This document shows, one piece after another, positions 29,998 through 40,697 of a DNA stretch of 64,000 bases. The notes beneath the pieces are model-generated. The model had not been told where the DNA came from and did no database searches. It worked only from the letters and a program-made list of their open reading frames with translations. Each line of letters opens with the position of its first letter. Position 1 is the first letter of the stretch. The stretch spans positions 868,001-932,000 of the forward strand of contig NZ_QJRY01000001.1 of assembly GCF_003205195.1 (NCBI RefSeq), given 5' to 3'. The DNA comes from Peteryoungia wuzhouensis. GTDB lineage: Bacteria > Pseudomonadota > Alphaproteobacteria > Rhizobiales > Rhizobiaceae. The translations under genes were made by a program, and so were the position numbers.

Positions 29998-32781
29998 TCA
30001 CTCCGCCTGCTTCTTGAGGAGAAAGGTCCCTGCGATCAGCAACACCGGCCCGACGATTGCAAGCGCCACCAGCGGCGCCCCCAGATCGGCGAAGCCCAGC
30101 GCCTTGGAAAAGACGCCGCGGGAGATCGTGACGAAATGACTTGCGGGATAGATCTGCCCGATCAACGCGCCCGCCCCCTGCAGCGCCGAGACCGGCGACA
30201 ACATGCCTGAAAACTGCACGGCCGGAATGATCGTGATCAGGGTGGTGCCGAAGATGGCCGCGATCTGGCTTTTCATGAAGCTGGACAAGAGCAGCCCCAG
30301 CGCCGTGGACGCGAAAACATAGAGAAACGCGCCGAGAGCAAGGGCCCAGAAATTGCCCGTCAACGGCACCCGGAAGGCAAAGACGGCAAAGGCCGTCAGC
30401 ATCAGAAAATTCGCGAAGGCGATCGCCAGATAGGGGATCTGCTTGCCGAGCAGGAATTCGAGCCGGGTCACCGGTGTCACGTAGAAATTGGTGATCGAGC
30501 CGAGTTCCTTTTCCCGGACGACGCTGAGGACCGACAACATGGCCGGGATCAGCATGAGGAGCAGGGGAATAACGGCGGGCACCATGGCCACAAGGCTTTC
30601 GACCCCCGGATTGTAGCGGTAACGCAGCTCCAGTCCAAAGCGTCCGGCGGCTGCATCACCGTAAAGCTCCCGGGCTTTTCGGGTAAGCCAGCCGGCATGC
30701 ATGCCCTGGACGTAGCCCGATATCGTCTCGGCCCGCATCGGCATGGCTCCGTCGATCCACGCGCCGATTTCGACGGCAGGCCCGCCCCTTTCAAGATTGC
30801 GCCCGAAACCGGGGGGGATTTCGATGGCGAGGCTGATTTCACCGGAACGCATGCGCCGGTCGAGCTCGGCATAGTCGGAGATCGGCGGTCGTTCGATGAA
30901 GTAACGCGAACCTGAGATCTCGGCGATGTATTCGCGACTGAGCACCGTGTCGTCGCGGTCAAGCGTGGCGAAGGTGAGGTTTTCGACATCCAGATTGATG
31001 CCATAGCCGACGACGAACATCAGGATCAGGCTGCCGACCATGGCAAGTGTCGCTCGGATGGGATCGCGGCGCAGCTCCAGCGCCTCGCGGCGGCTGAAGG
31101 CGAGGAGACGACGACGGTCGATGAGCGGCCTCCTCTTGGGGGAAGCCGGCGACAGAGATGGTGCTGGCGCTTGTGCCGTTTCGGCGATCTCTTCGTCAAA
31201 GCCGGCGGTGGGGGCCACCGTTTCGCCGATCGCCTGTTCAAGGTAGCCGATGAAGGCTTCTTCAAGACTTCCTGCCGTCCGGCTCGCGATGATGGCCTTC
31301 GGCGTGTCCGTCACCAGCACCCGGCCGGCATGCATCAGGGATATCCGATCGCAGAGCTCCGCCTCGTTCATGAAATGGGTCGAGACAAAGATGGTGACAT
31401 TGTCACGCCGGGACAGGTCGGCCAGGATCTGCCAGAAATCGTCACGGGCGACAGGATCAACGCCCGAGGTCGGCTCGTCGAGGATCAGGATGTCGGGCCG
31501 ATGGATCAGCGCGACCGCCAGCGACAGGCGTTGGCGAACACCGAGCGGAAGGCTGTCGGGCAATTCGTCGATCACAGGGGTCAGCCCGAAACGGTCTGTC
31601 AGTTCCGCGATCCGCGGTGCAATCTCGGCTTCCGCCATGCCGAACAGCCGACCATGCAGATCGAGGTTCTGGCGAACGGTGAGCTCGCCGTAGAGCGAAA
31701 ACGCCTGGCTCATGTAACCGACACGGCGGCGGATGCTGATGTCCTTCGGGTCAACAGGGTGACCGAAGACCTCCGCTTTGCCCTCGCTTGCCGCGAGCAG
31801 GCCCGTCAGCATCTTCATCGTCGTGGTTTTGCCGCAGCCGTTCGAGCCGAGAAAGCCGAAGATCTCACCACGCGGGATCTCGAAACTGACATTGTCGACC
31901 GCCGTGAAATCGCCGAAGCGCATGGTCAGGTGCTCGGCCCGGATTGCTGTCTCAACCGCCCCGGTGCTGGACCTCGGTGGGATCGACAGGACCTCGTGCC
32001 GGCCTCGTTTTTCTTCCGGGAGAAGTGCGATGAAGGCCGCGTCGAGATTGGTCGTCTGCGTTCGGGCGAGCAGGTCGGCCGGCGCGCCTGTCGCCAGAAC
32101 CCGGCCGTCATCCATCGCGACCAGCCAGTCGAAACGCGCCGCCTCCTCCATGTAGGCGGTGGCGACGATCACGCTCATGCCGGGACGGCCGGCACGGATA
32201 TCGTCGATCAACTGCCAGAATTGCCGGCGCGACAAGGGGTCGACACCGGTGGTCGGCTCGTCAAGAATCAGCAGATCGGGATCGTGAATGAGGGCGCAGC
32301 ACAGGCCAAGCTTCTGTTTCATGCCACCGGACAGCTTGCCGGCCGGGCGGTCGGAAAAGGGCGCCAGCCCCGTCGCCTTCAGCAGACCGCGAATTCGTCG
32401 CTCCCGCTCATGCCGGTCCTGGCCGAAAATGCGTCCGAAGAATTCGACATTCTCGAAAACGGAAAGCGTGGGATAGAGGTTCTTGCCCAGACCCTGTGGC
32501 ATGTAGGCGATGCGCGGGCAGCTGTCGCGGCGATGTTTCGCGTTGGCCATATCGCCGCCAAGGACCTCTACACGGCCCGACTGGATAACGCGAGCCCCCG
32601 CCACCAGCGAGAGCAGGCTTGATTTTCCGACGCCGTCCGGACCAATCAGGCCGACCATCACGCCAGCGGGCAGGTCGAGGGTGACTGATCTCAGAGCCGG
32701 CGTCTTGCCATAAGCGAGGCTCACGCCACCGAGGCGCACCACGGGGCTTTGCCCCGCGTCACTGCGCGATAAGGCTTCCAT
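29998..32781 (-). CDS. RbbA/YhiH-type fusion: two ABC ATPase domains plus ABC-2 permease
   Basis: A 927-residue fusion. ATPase 1 shows Walker [10 protein letters not shown] (near residue 43), the signature LSGGMKQ (near residue 145) and Walker [14 protein letters not shown]. ATPase 2 shows GSNGCGKTT (near residue 313), a degenerate signature LPLGVRQR, and [14 protein letters not shown]. From about residue 555 there is an ABC-2 permease half with an outer loop and five or six membrane segments. This architecture matches E. coli YhiH/RbbA, which works with a HlyD-like adaptor and a second permease, as found on either side here. The start is one base from the hlyD stop. Confidence 0.92.
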   Translation of the reverse strand: MEALSRSDAGQSPVVRLGGVSLAYGKTPALRSVTLDLPAGVMVGLIGPDGVGKSSLLSLVAGARVIQSGRVEVLGGDMANAKHRRDSCPRIAYMPQGLGKNLYPTLSVFENVEFFGRIFGQDRHERERRIRGLLKATGLAPFSDRPAGKLSGGMKQKLGLCCALIHDPDLLILDEPTTGVDPLSRRQFWQLIDDIRAGRPGMSVIVATAYMEEAARFDWLVAMDDGRVLATGAPADLLARTQTTNLDAAFIALLPEEKRGRHEVLSIPPRSSTGAVETAIRAEHLTMRFGDFTAVDNVSFEIPRGEIFGFLGSNGCGKTTTMKMLTGLLAASEGKAEVFGHPVDPKDISIRRRVGYMSQAFSLYGELTVRQNLDLHGRLFGMAEAEIAPRIAELTDRFGLTPVIDELPDSLPLGVRQRLSLAVALIHRPDILILDEPTSGVDPVARDDFWQILADLSRRDNVTIFVSTHFMNEAELCDRISLMHAGRVLVTDTPKAIIASRTAGSLEEAFIGYLEQAIGETVAPTAGFDEEIAETAQAPAPSLSPASPKRRPLIDRRRLLAFSRREALELRRDPIRATLAMVGSLILMFVVGYGINLDVENLTFATLDRDDTVLSREYIAEISGSRYFIERPPISDYAELDRRMRSGEISLAIEIPPGFGRNLERGGPAVEIGAWIDGAMPMRAETISGYVQGMHAGWLTRKARELYGDAAAGRFGLELRYRYNPGVESLVAMVPAVIPLLLMLIPAMLSVLSVVREKELGSITNFYVTPVTRLEFLLGKQIPYLAIAFANFLMLTAFAVFAFRVPLTGNFWALALGAFLYVFASTALGLLLSSFMKSQIAAIFGTTLITIIPAVQFSGMLSPVSALQGAGALIGQIYPASHFVTISRGVFSKALGFADLGAPLVALAIVGPVLLIAGTFLLKKQAE

Positions 32782-32782
32782 G

Positions 32783-33853
32783 TCACTTCACCAGCGTGCT
32801 GGTGAGGGCTTCCGGCCAGGGCGCCTTCGGGTCGAGATTGACATAGGCCACCCCGGGCAGCCCGGTCTTCACCTGGTGGATGTATTTCTTCAGCAGTTCC
32901 TTCGGGATCGTCGCCTTGACGCGGAACATCAGCTTCTGACGCTCCTCATCCGTCTCCACCGTCTTCGGGGTGAATTGCGCAACATCGGCGACGAAACTGA
33001 CGCGGGCGGGGATCGTGTAGTTCGGCACCGCATCGAGAACGATCCGTGCCTCGCTCTCCAGCGCGATCCGTCCGACTTCGGCAGTGGGAAGGAAGAAGGA
33101 CATATAGACGTCGGCGAGATCCACCATGTTCAACACGCGGCCACCGGCGGCCAGAACTTCACCCGGCTGGGCAACACGGTACTGAACGCGGCCGTCGCGC
33201 GGCGCACGCAGGACGCTGTCGGCAATGTCTGCACCGACCTTCTCGATGACCGCCGCCGCCACATCAACTGCCGCCTCGGCATTGACAATCTGTGCCTTTG
33301 CCGCGCTGATCGCAGCGTCTGAGGCCGCCACCTGGGCCTTGGCAGCGGCGAGCGCGGCCTTGGCACTGGCCACGTTCGCCCGATCGTCGTCCACCGCCTG
33401 CTGGCTGGTCGTGTTGCTCTGGATCAGCCGCTCCGCCCGCGCAAGCTTGATGGACGCCGCGTCGAGTTGGGCCTCGCGCTGGTCGACGGTCGCCACCGCG
33501 GCCGCCCGTTCGGCTTCGCGCTGAGCAACGAGGCTCCTGGCCGTTTCGACGCCGATCTCTGCCCGGCGCCGTTCGGCCTCGGCCTGGCGAAGACCGGCCT
33601 GTAACTGGTCGGTGTCCATCTGCGCAAGGGTCTGGCCGGCGGTGACGAAATCGCCTTCTCCGACCAGGATCTCCTTCACCCGGCCGCCGCCCTTGGCCGC
33701 AATGTCGATTTCCACCGCTTCGATGCGGCCATTGCCGCTGGCGATATTGTCTGGCAGTCCGTCGCCGGCATAGGTCTTCCAGCCGTAGTAGGCACCACCT
33801 GCCACTGCGACAATCACCACTGCAGCCAACAATCCGCCCTGTCGCATCGCCAT
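32783..33853 (-). CDS. HlyD-family periplasmic adaptor (membrane fusion protein)
   Basis: A 356-residue adaptor with an N-terminal membrane anchor ([19 protein letters not shown]). A lipoyl half-motif [20 protein letters not shown] follows, then an alanine-rich helical hairpin (residues about 85-200), the second lipoyl half around [22 protein letters not shown], and beta-barrel sequence. It bridges an inner-membrane ABC exporter to the outer membrane. ATG 33853 is chosen because GGAGA lies six bases upstream. It is the first gene of the operon, and the upstream region carries a perfect FixK/FNR-type box. Confidence 0.92.
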   Translation of the reverse strand: MAMRQGGLLAAVVIVAVAGGAYYGWKTYAGDGLPDNIASGNGRIEAVEIDIAAKGGGRVKEILVGEGDFVTAGQTLAQMDTDQLQAGLRQAEAERRRAEIGVETARSLVAQREAERAAAVATVDQREAQLDAASIKLARAERLIQSNTTSQQAVDDDRANVASAKAALAAAKAQVAASDAAISAAKAQIVNAEAAVDVAAAVIEKVGADIADSVLRAPRDGRVQYRVAQPGEVLAAGGRVLNMVDLADVYMSFFLPTAEVGRIALESEARIVLDAVPNYTIPARVSFVADVAQFTPKTVETDEERQKLMFRVKATIPKELLKKYIHQVKTGLPGVAYVNLDPKAPWPEALTSTLVK

Positions 33854-33940
33854 CTCGTCTCTCCGCAACACAATACGCCTTGCCCAATCAGCGGCCGGCG
33901 CTTCCGTGTGCAGTGATAGGACTGCGGCGCAGCATTGATC

Positions 33941-33954
33941 TTGATTCAAATCAA
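33941..33954. promoter_or_regulatory. FixK/FNR-type box upstream of the exporter operon
   Basis: TTGATTCAAATCAA is an exact match to TTGAT-N4-ATCAA, the anaerobox recognised by FNR, FnrN and FixK proteins. It lies 88 bases upstream of the adaptor start codon and about the same distance downstream of the galE stop. Low-oxygen activation of the hlyD-ABC operon is therefore predicted. Confidence 0.75.
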
Positions 33955-33985
33955 GAAATGACAGCCGCAGGCAACCGACAGACAG

Positions 33986-34015
33986 AAAACACCGCCCCGA
34001 CGAAGCGGGGCGGTG
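33986..34015 (-). terminator. Rho-independent terminator of galE
   Basis: On the minus strand a perfect ten-base stem, CACCGCCCCG with CGGGGCGGTG, has a six-base loop and is followed by TTTT. It lies 25 bases beyond the galE stop and insulates the exporter promoter region. Confidence 0.9.
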
Positions 34016-34040
34016 CTCTTCTGGCGCAACGAACTGTGTA

Positions 34041-35069
34041 TCAGAACCCGATGGCGAGCTTGCGAAGATCCTTGATATCCGGGGCCGCCATCGCTTCGAG
34101 ATGCCGCTCCCATGCCAGCGCCGTCTCGACGATCACGTCGAGATCGTCATATCTCGGCTGCCAGTCCAGGACCGTGCGTGCCAAGGTGGAATCCGCGACC
34201 ACGAGACCTGCGTCGCCCGGGCGGCGATCGGTATAGTCGACTTCGAAGGTCCGGTTCGTCGCGCGCTGAACCGCATCGATGATGTCGAGCACGGAATAGC
34301 CACGCCCATAGCCGCAATTGGCAACCAGAGGACCGCCGCCCTTGCGCAGGTAGCAGAGGGCACGCAGATGCGCATCGACGAGATCGTTGACGTGGATGTA
34401 GTCGCGCACGCCAGTGCCATCGGGCGTATCGTAGTCCGTTCCGAAGACGGACATCGACTTGCGCCGGCCAAGCGCGGCCTCACAGGCGACCTTGAGCAAG
34501 TGGGTCGCTCCGATGGCCGAATTGCCACTACGCCCCTTCACATCGGCGCCGGCCACGTTGAAATAGCGCAGGGCGACATAGTTGAGACCATGCGACCGGG
34601 CCGTATCCTTGAGCATCTGTTCGCTCATCATCTTCGACTGGCCATAAGGCGTCTCGGGCCTGAGGGGTGCGTCCTCGCGGATCGGAAGCGAGGTGTCGGG
34701 CGTGCCGTAGACGGCCGCAGTCGAGGAGAAGATAATCTTGTCGATGCCCGCCTTCACGGCGGCTGCGAGGAGGCGATGGGTGTTGCCGGTGTTGTTTTCG
34801 TAATAACCGAGCGGATCCGCAATGGAATCCGGCACCACGATCGAACCGGCGAAATGGATGATGGCCTCGATGTCGTTTTCCGCGAAGACATGCTTCAAGA
34901 CCGATGGCTTGCCGATGTCACCGAGATAGAAACGCGCCTGCGGGGGCACGGCCCAACGAAAGCCCGTCGAGAGCCGATCGACGACCACGACCTCTTCGCC
35001 CGCATCCAGCAAAGCCCAGACCATGTGGCTGCCGATATAGCCGGCGCCGCCGGTTACCAAGATCGCCAT
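34041..35069 (-). CDS. galE: UDP-glucose 4-epimerase
   Basis: A 342-residue short-chain dehydrogenase-fold enzyme interconverting UDP-glucose and UDP-galactose, supplying galactose for exopolysaccharide and lipopolysaccharide. The NAD-binding GGAGYIGSH is at residues 7-15. The catalytic Ser-Tyr-Lys set lies in FSSTAAVYG (near residue 120) and TPYGQSKMMSE (near residue 145), and the substrate segment YFNVAGAD is near residue 174. Length is normal. No other sugar-nucleotide gene is adjacent. Confidence 0.95.
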   Translation of the reverse strand: MAILVTGGAGYIGSHMVWALLDAGEEVVVVDRLSTGFRWAVPPQARFYLGDIGKPSVLKHVFAENDIEAIIHFAGSIVVPDSIADPLGYYENNTGNTHRLLAAAVKAGIDKIIFSSTAAVYGTPDTSLPIREDAPLRPETPYGQSKMMSEQMLKDTARSHGLNYVALRYFNVAGADVKGRSGNSAIGATHLLKVACEAALGRRKSMSVFGTDYDTPDGTGVRDYIHVNDLVDAHLRALCYLRKGGGPLVANCGYGRGYSVLDIIDAVQRATNRTFEVDYTDRRPGDAGLVVADSTLARTVLDWQPRYDDLDVIVETALAWERHLEAMAAPDIKDLRKLAIGF

Positions 35070-35247
35070 GATTTTCTTCCCGCATTTTCTTATGGGGAAG
35101 ACTGAAGCACGCCTTATCTTTCCGAGTGCTTATCAAGCGGCCTCAAGTGATTGAAACTGATTGCATTTTACGAGTTTTGCTGAAAGACAGGTAAATGCAT
35201 TTACTCGCATTTTATGCAGTTTCCACCCTTCGACCAATGCCGGCGGC
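35070..35247. repeat. Short intergenic region with a 14-base palindrome
   Basis: GTAAATGCATTTAC (35191-35204) is a perfect palindrome. The sequence around it repeats GCATTTTA (35163-35170 and about 35207-35214) near inverted ACGAG/CTCG elements. It lies about 120 bases upstream of galE and 44 bases beyond the aminotransferase stop. It could be an operator for galE; no regulator family is recognised. Confidence 0.4.
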
Positions 35248-36417
35248 TCATAACGCCTTGATGAAGCCGGCGAGCCGGTCTGCCGCATCCTCGATATGTG
35301 CCGGATTGCGCAGGAAACAGGCTCGCAGGAACGGCAGACCGCCCTCGCCAAAAGCCGTTCCCGGCGCCAGACCGACACCCGTCCGGTCGACGATGTCGAG
35401 CGCTGCCTGTCGGCTGTCGGTAATGCCGTCGATCTTCAGAAAGGCGTAGAGAGCGCCCTCGGGTTTCAACGTCTCGACCCGATTTGTGGCAATGAGGGCA
35501 TCGCACAGGATGTCACGCGACGCGGTTGCGCGGACAATGTTCTGACGGACGAACTCGTCGCCTTCGTCAAGCGCCACGACCGCGCCGCGCTGCATGAATT
35601 GCGCAACGCCTGACGTCGAATACTGAATGAGGTTTTCGAGCACCTGCCCAAGCTCCGGCGGGGCTACGATCCAGCCGACACGCCAGCCGGTCATCGACCA
35701 GTTTTTCGAGAAGGAATTGGCGAAGACCACCCGGTCGCCCTCTTCCATGACGTCAAGGAAAGATGGAGCGCGTTCGGCGCCACCGTAATAATAAAGCGCG
35801 TAGATTTCGTCAGCGAGTATCCAGATCCCATGGCGCCGGGCGATATCGAGAATCGCCTTCAGATCCTCGCGGGTGGCGGTCCAGCCCGTCGGGTTCGAAG
35901 GCGTGTTGATGAACAGCGCACGGGTCTTGGGCGTGATGGTCTTTTCCAGCCGGTCGAGATCCAGAACCCAGCGTCCCTCCGCGAAGGTCAGCGGCAGGCC
36001 GACCGACCTGCCGCCGGCCAGATCGATGGCGGCAACGATGTTCGGCCAGCAGGGCGAGAGATAGATCATCTCATCACCCGGCGAGGTCAGCGCCTGGACG
36101 GCGAGCGCAATCGCCTGCATGCCGGAGCCGGTTGCGTAGAAGCACTCGGCCGGCAGATCGACCGCGAAATGGCGCTGGTAATAACGGGACAATGCCTGGC
36201 GCAGTTCGGGAATGCCACGCTGCCAGGTGTAAAAGGTCTCGCCGCCGAGAAGCGCTTCACTGGCCGCGCGATTGATGAAGTCCGGCGTCGGCAGATCGCC
36301 CTCGCCCGCCCAGAGCGGCAAGAGGCCATCGCGACCGCGCGCATAATTGATGATCTCGACGATGCCGCTTTCAGGGGCTGCGAGGGCGCGCGGGCTCAGG
36401 CTTTCCAGCAAAGACAT
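35248..36417 (-). CDS. PLP-dependent class I/II aminotransferase
   Basis: A 389-residue fold-type I aminotransferase. The substrate and cofactor segments are GLLPLWAGEGDLPTPDF (near residue 33), YATGSGMQAIALA (near 93), NTPSNPTGW (near 170) and the Schiff-base lysine in VFANSFSKNWSMTGWRVGW (near 232). The pattern is that of the aspartate aminotransferase subfamily I-gamma. The amino-acid substrate cannot be read from the sequence. It is monocistronic or loosely linked to mscL, which lies 141 bases upstream. Confidence 0.88.
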   Translation of the reverse strand: MSLLESLSPRALAAPESGIVEIINYARGRDGLLPLWAGEGDLPTPDFINRAASEALLGGETFYTWQRGIPELRQALSRYYQRHFAVDLPAECFYATGSGMQAIALAVQALTSPGDEMIYLSPCWPNIVAAIDLAGGRSVGLPLTFAEGRWVLDLDRLEKTITPKTRALFINTPSNPTGWTATREDLKAILDIARRHGIWILADEIYALYYYGGAERAPSFLDVMEEGDRVVFANSFSKNWSMTGWRVGWIVAPPELGQVLENLIQYSTSGVAQFMQRGAVVALDEGDEFVRQNIVRATASRDILCDALIATNRVETLKPEGALYAFLKIDGITDSRQAALDIVDRTGVGLAPGTAFGEGGLPFLRACFLRNPAHIEDAADRLAGFIKAL

Positions 36418-36558
36418 GCGGTGGGCTCTCCTTGAATCGAAGTGCCCTGTCTAACCGATCCCCGGGCAAAAATCCCATGATATTCCGTGAGGAAGGGATC
36501 GATCCGGGTGATGGATGAGCGCGGCCGGGACGCGATCCCGACCGCATTCTGCCTTCGG

Positions 36559-36984
36559 TCAGCGGCTCTTCAGGAGATCGCGGATTTCGGTCAGCAGCTG
36601 GATATCGGCCGGCGGCGGGGCAGCGTCGGCAACCTTCTGCTCCTCCTTCTCGAGCGACTTGCGCAGCGTGTTCACGCCCTTGACCATCAGGAAGATGATC
36701 CAGGCAAGGATCAGGAAGTTGATGACCACGGTGATGAAGTTGCCATAGGCAAAGACGGCGCCCTGCTCGCGGGCGGCCGCGAGCGAGGTGGCCGTCACCT
36801 TGCTGCTCAGCGCGATGAAGTAGTTGGAAAAATCGAAACCGCCGAACACCACGCCGACGACGGGCATGACGATGTCCTGAACCAGAGAATTGACGATCAG
36901 GCCGAAGGCCCCGCCGATGATCACACCGACAGCAAGGTCCATGACGTTGCCGCGTGCAATGAATGTCTTGAATTCGTTCAGCAT
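36559..36984 (-). CDS. mscL: Large-conductance mechanosensitive channel MscL
   Basis: A 141-residue protein of normal MscL length. It opens with [20 protein letters not shown] and [16 protein letters not shown], the pore-lining first membrane helix. The second helix is [16 protein letters not shown], and a charged cytoplasmic helix follows. It protects against hypo-osmotic shock as a homopentamer in the inner membrane. Divergent from the hybrid histidine kinase gene. Confidence 0.97.
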   Translation of the reverse strand: MLNEFKTFIARGNVMDLAVGVIIGGAFGLIVNSLVQDIVMPVVGVVFGGFDFSNYFIALSSKVTATSLAAAREQGAVFAYGNFITVVINFLILAWIIFLMVKGVNTLRKSLEKEEQKVADAAPPPADIQLLTEIRDLLKSR

Positions 36985-37180
36985 ACCCTGCTCCTTTGTC
37001 CTGCCATCTCAACCGCCGTCCCCGACAGTCCGAGCCATGGTTAATGAAAATTCGTCCATTCGGAAATGGTGATTTTCGACCTTTTGCGATTTCTCTTCGA
37101 CTTTAGATCAACGGCCGGGACGATTTCAAAATCTGAAGACTTCCCCTAGAGTTGGCCCAGGGTACGACGAGGAGGAAAGC

Positions 37181-40100
37181 GTGCTCCCAGGCTGGATCAT
37201 CGTTGTCGCGGCACTCGGCTATCTGCTGTTCCTGTTTGCCGTGGCAAGCTATGGAGACCGCAAGTCGAAGATATCAGGCGTGCCGGCCGGTGGCCGGCCC
37301 ATGGTCTATGCCTTGAGCCTTGCCGTCTACTGCACGTCCTGGACCTATTTCGGCGGCGTGGGTCTGGCGGCCGAGCGGGGCCTCGAATTCATGGCGATCT
37401 ATATCGGGCCGATCCTGATGTATACGCTCGGCATGCCGATCCTCAGGCGCATCGTCGAGCTTGCCAAGACCGAGAAGATCACCTCCGGCGCCGACTTCGT
37501 CGCCGCCCGCTACGGCAAGAACCCGATCGTCGGCCTGCTCGTCACCATCATCTATCTCGTCGGGATCATCCCCTATATCGCGCTTCAGCTGAAGGCGGTC
37601 TCAAGCTCTGTTGCGGCGGTCATGGACCCCTCCGCTTACGGGATCGGTACGGGCAATCTCTATTTCATCGACCTGCCGCTGATCGTCGCCTTCCTACTCG
37701 CCTGCTTCGCCGTCGTCTTCGGCACCCGCCACACGGATGCGACCGAGCATCAGGACGGCCTGATCCTTGCCATCGCGATGGAATCCGTGGTCAAGCTCGT
37801 CGCCTTTTTCACGCTCGGCATTTTCGTCGTCTACACGATGTTCGATGGCCCGGCGGATCTCTGGCAGCGGGCGACGCAGAGCGCTGACGTCATGGCAGCC
37901 CTGTCGCACCAGACACCCGCCAGCCGCTGGATTCTGCTGATCCTGCTCTCGGCCTTTGCCATCATCATGTTGCCACGGCAATTCCATGTGACCGTGGTCG
38001 AGAACCGGACGCCGCGCGAATTGAAGCTCGCCGGCATCCTGATGCCGCTCTATCTGATCGCCATCAACATCTTCGTGCTGCCGACCGCGATCGGCGGCAT
38101 CATGACCTTCGGCGGCACTGGCGATGCCGACCTTTATGTGCTGTCGCTGCCGCTCGAGGCCGGCAACGGCCTGGTTACACTGATCACCTTCATCGGGGGC
38201 TTTTCGGCAGCCACCGCCATGGTCATCGTCGCGTCCGTTGCGCTCGCCATCATGATCTCGAACGACATGGTTCTTCCGATCTTCCTGCGCCAGCGGCTGC
38301 TTGGGCGACCCAGCCAGCGGGAAGACTTCGCCAAGACGCTTCTGCATATCCGCCGCACGGCTATCTTCGGCGTGTTGGCGCTGGGTTATGTCTATTTCCG
38401 TTCTGCCGACAACACGACGGGCCTCGCGAAAATCGGCCTCCTTTCCTTTGCCGCCATCGCCCAGATCGCGCCCGCCATGTTCGGCGGATTGATCTGGCGG
38501 CGGGCCAATGCACGCGGCGCGATTGCGGGCCTGACGACGGGCTTCCTCGTCTGGGCCTATCTGCTCTTCCTGCCGAGCCTCGGTGCGACCGACCATTCCT
38601 GGATCGCCTCCAGCGTCCTCGGTTTCCTGCTGCCCGGCCTCTCGATGTTCGAGCCGCGCTATGCCGACCCGCTGGTCAATGCGACGATCTTCAGTTTGCT
38701 GATCAATACGCTCGCCTTCGTCGTCGGCTCGCTCAGCCGCAATCCACGCCCGGTCGAGCGCATCCAGTCGGCGATCTTCATCAAGCGCCAGCCGCGCTCC
38801 AACTTCGCCACGCGCGGCTGGAAGACCAGCGTCGCCGTCGGCGATCTCAAGGCCGCCATCGCGCGTTACCTGGGCAACGAGCGGATGGAGCGTTCCTTCC
38901 GCTCCTATGAGCAGGCGGCGGGCCGCAAGCTTGCCGATGACAGCCCGGCGGACATGGCCTTCATCCATTTCTCCGAACAGCTGCTCGGCAGCGCGATCGG
39001 CTCGTCCTCGGCCCGCCTCGTGCTGTCGCTGATCCTGCAAAAGGCAGAGGACCCGTCCGCCGATACCGTCTGGCTGCTCGACCAGGCTTCGGAAGCCCTT
39101 CAATACAATCAGGACATGCTGCAGACCGCCCTTGCCCAGATGGAGCAGGGCATTGCGGTTTTCGACGCCTCCGATCGGCTGACGATCTGGAACCGCCGCT
39201 TCCGCAGCCTGCTCGACCTGCCCGAACATGTGGGTCAGGTCGGTTTTCCGCTCGCCGACATGATCGCGATCCTGGCCCAGCGGGGCGACGTGGCAACAAC
39301 AGACGTCGCCTCCGTCATTCACGGCTTCCACCAATTCGATCATCCCTTCCAGATGGTGTTGTCGGGCGGAAACAGGATCATTGAAGTCCGCTGCAATCTG
39401 ATGCCGGACAAGGGTCTGGTCGCGACCTTCAGCGACATCACGGCCCGCGTCGAGGCCGATCAGGCGCTGAAACAGGCAAACGAGACGCTGGAGCAGCGCG
39501 TCAGCGAACGCACCGCCGAACTCACCCGCGTCAACCATGCACTGGCCGAAGCCCGTGCAGCCGCTGACGAGGCGAATATCGGCAAGACACGCTTCTTTGC
39601 CGCCGCCGGCCACGATATCCTGCAGCCGCTCAATGCGGCGCGCCTCTATTCCTCGTCGCTGGTCGAACGGCTGGGGGATTCGGAAAACAGTGCTCTGGTC
39701 GAAAACATCGATTCCGCGCTGGAATCGGTGGAAGCCATTCTCGGCGCCGTGCTCGACATATCGCGGCTCGATACAGGCGCGATGAAACCGCGCTTCTCCA
39801 GCGTGCCGCTCAACGGTCTGTTGCAGAAGATCGAGACCGACTTCGCCCCGATGGCGCGCGAAAAGAACCTCAAGCTCGTGGTGATGCCGACGCGCTTTTC
39901 GGTGCGTTCGGATCCAACCCTGCTGCGTCGCCTGATCCAGAATCTCGTGTCGAATGCGATCAAATACACGCCTTCCGGCCGGATCGTGGTCGGCGCGCGG
40001 CGGCAGGGCGACAAGGTGGTGATCCAGGTCACCGATTCCGGCATCGGCATTCCGTCATCGAAATTCCGGACGGTCTTCAAGGAATTCGCCCGCCTGGAAG

Positions 40101-40687
40101 AAGGCATGCGCACAGCGTCTGGCCTTGGCCTCGGCCTGTCGATTGTAGACCGCATCGCGCGCGTGCTGCATCATCCGGTGGAACTGGCCTCGAAGCCGGG
40201 CAAAGGCACGACCTTCAAGGTGTCCATGCCGCTTGATGTCGCGAAGCCTGCTTCCGAGGGTGTGGTGAAACTGCCGGCCGATAGCCGCGCAACACCTTCG
40301 CTCATCGGTTTCCGCGTGCTGTGCATCGACAACGAGCCGAAGATCCTGGAAGGCATGCAGCTGCTGATTTCCGGCTGGGGCTGTGACGTCCTGTGCGCCG
40401 GTTCGATCGCCGAAATGGATGCGGCTGTCGACAACACGCCCGCCCCGGACCTCGTCATTGCCGACTACCATCTCGGCGACGGTAGTGGTGTCGGCGCGAT
40501 CCTGCGGCTGCGGGCACTCACCAAGTCTGATATTCCAGCCCTTCTGATCACGGCCGATCGTTCGGCAGAGGTCCGCGCCGAAGCCGAGCGTCACTCGATC
40601 ACGCTGCAGCACAAACCGGTGCGCCCGGCGGCGCTCCGAGCCTTCATGACCCAGATCTCATCCCAGCGCCGGGCGGCTGCGGAGTAG
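37181..40687 (+). CDS. Hybrid sensor histidine kinase with sodium-solute-symporter-like membrane domain
   Basis: A 1168-residue protein starting at GTG 37181 with GGAGGAAAGC before it. Residues 1 to about 530 form a 12-13-helix SSS-type module (for example TSWTYFGGVGLAAERGLEF and ITSGADFVAARYG). A PAS-like region lies near residues 640-755 with a coiled coil after it. The HisKA domain has the phospho-accepting His near residue 811 (AAAGHDILQPLNAARL), the HATPase has NLVSNAIKYTPSG (near 921) and GLGLGLSIVDRI. A C-terminal receiver domain has the phospho-accepting Asp in LVIADYHLGDG (near 1094). The layout is that of CbrA/NahK-like kinases that may sense a transported solute. No partner regulator gene is adjacent. 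Confidence 0.92.
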   Translation: MLPGWIIVVAALGYLLFLFAVASYGDRKSKISGVPAGGRPMVYALSLAVYCTSWTYFGGVGLAAERGLEFMAIYIGPILMYTLGMPILRRIVELAKTEKITSGADFVAARYGKNPIVGLLVTIIYLVGIIPYIALQLKAVSSSVAAVMDPSAYGIGTGNLYFIDLPLIVAFLLACFAVVFGTRHTDATEHQDGLILAIAMESVVKLVAFFTLGIFVVYTMFDGPADLWQRATQSADVMAALSHQTPASRWILLILLSAFAIIMLPRQFHVTVVENRTPRELKLAGILMPLYLIAINIFVLPTAIGGIMTFGGTGDADLYVLSLPLEAGNGLVTLITFIGGFSAATAMVIVASVALAIMISNDMVLPIFLRQRLLGRPSQREDFAKTLLHIRRTAIFGVLALGYVYFRSADNTTGLAKIGLLSFAAIAQIAPAMFGGLIWRRANARGAIAGLTTGFLVWAYLLFLPSLGATDHSWIASSVLGFLLPGLSMFEPRYADPLVNATIFSLLINTLAFVVGSLSRNPRPVERIQSAIFIKRQPRSNFATRGWKTSVAVGDLKAAIARYLGNERMERSFRSYEQAAGRKLADDSPADMAFIHFSEQLLGSAIGSSSARLVLSLILQKAEDPSADTVWLLDQASEALQYNQDMLQTALAQMEQGIAVFDASDRLTIWNRRFRSLLDLPEHVGQVGFPLADMIAILAQRGDVATTDVASVIHGFHQFDHPFQMVLSGGNRIIEVRCNLMPDKGLVATFSDITARVEADQALKQANETLEQRVSERTAELTRVNHALAEARAAADEANIGKTRFFAAAGHDILQPLNAARLYSSSLVERLGDSENSALVENIDSALESVEAILGAVLDISRLDTGAMKPRFSSVPLNGLLQKIETDFAPMAREKNLKLVVMPTRFSVRSDPTLLRRLIQNLVSNAIKYTPSGRIVVGARRQGDKVVIQVTDSGIGIPSSKFRTVFKEFARLEEGMRTASGLGLGLSIVDRIARVLHHPVELASKPGKGTTFKVSMPLDVAKPASEGVVKLPADSRATPSLIGFRVLCIDNEPKILEGMQLLISGWGCDVLCAGSIAEMDAAVDNTPAPDLVIADYHLGDGSGVGAILRLRALTKSDIPALLITADRSAEVRAEAERHSITLQHKPVRPAALRAFMTQISSQRRAAAE

Positions 40688-40697
40688 ACGCAAAGCC

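Noticed and set aside
36480-36558. GGGA-TCGCG-TCCC hairpin after mscL as a terminator
   Set aside because: The stem is very short and there is no T run on either strand.
37694-39613. Long open frame on the strand opposite the hybrid histidine kinase
   Set aside because: It mirrors the kinase gene, has the unusual amino-acid content of an antisense frame in GC-rich DNA, and matches no family.
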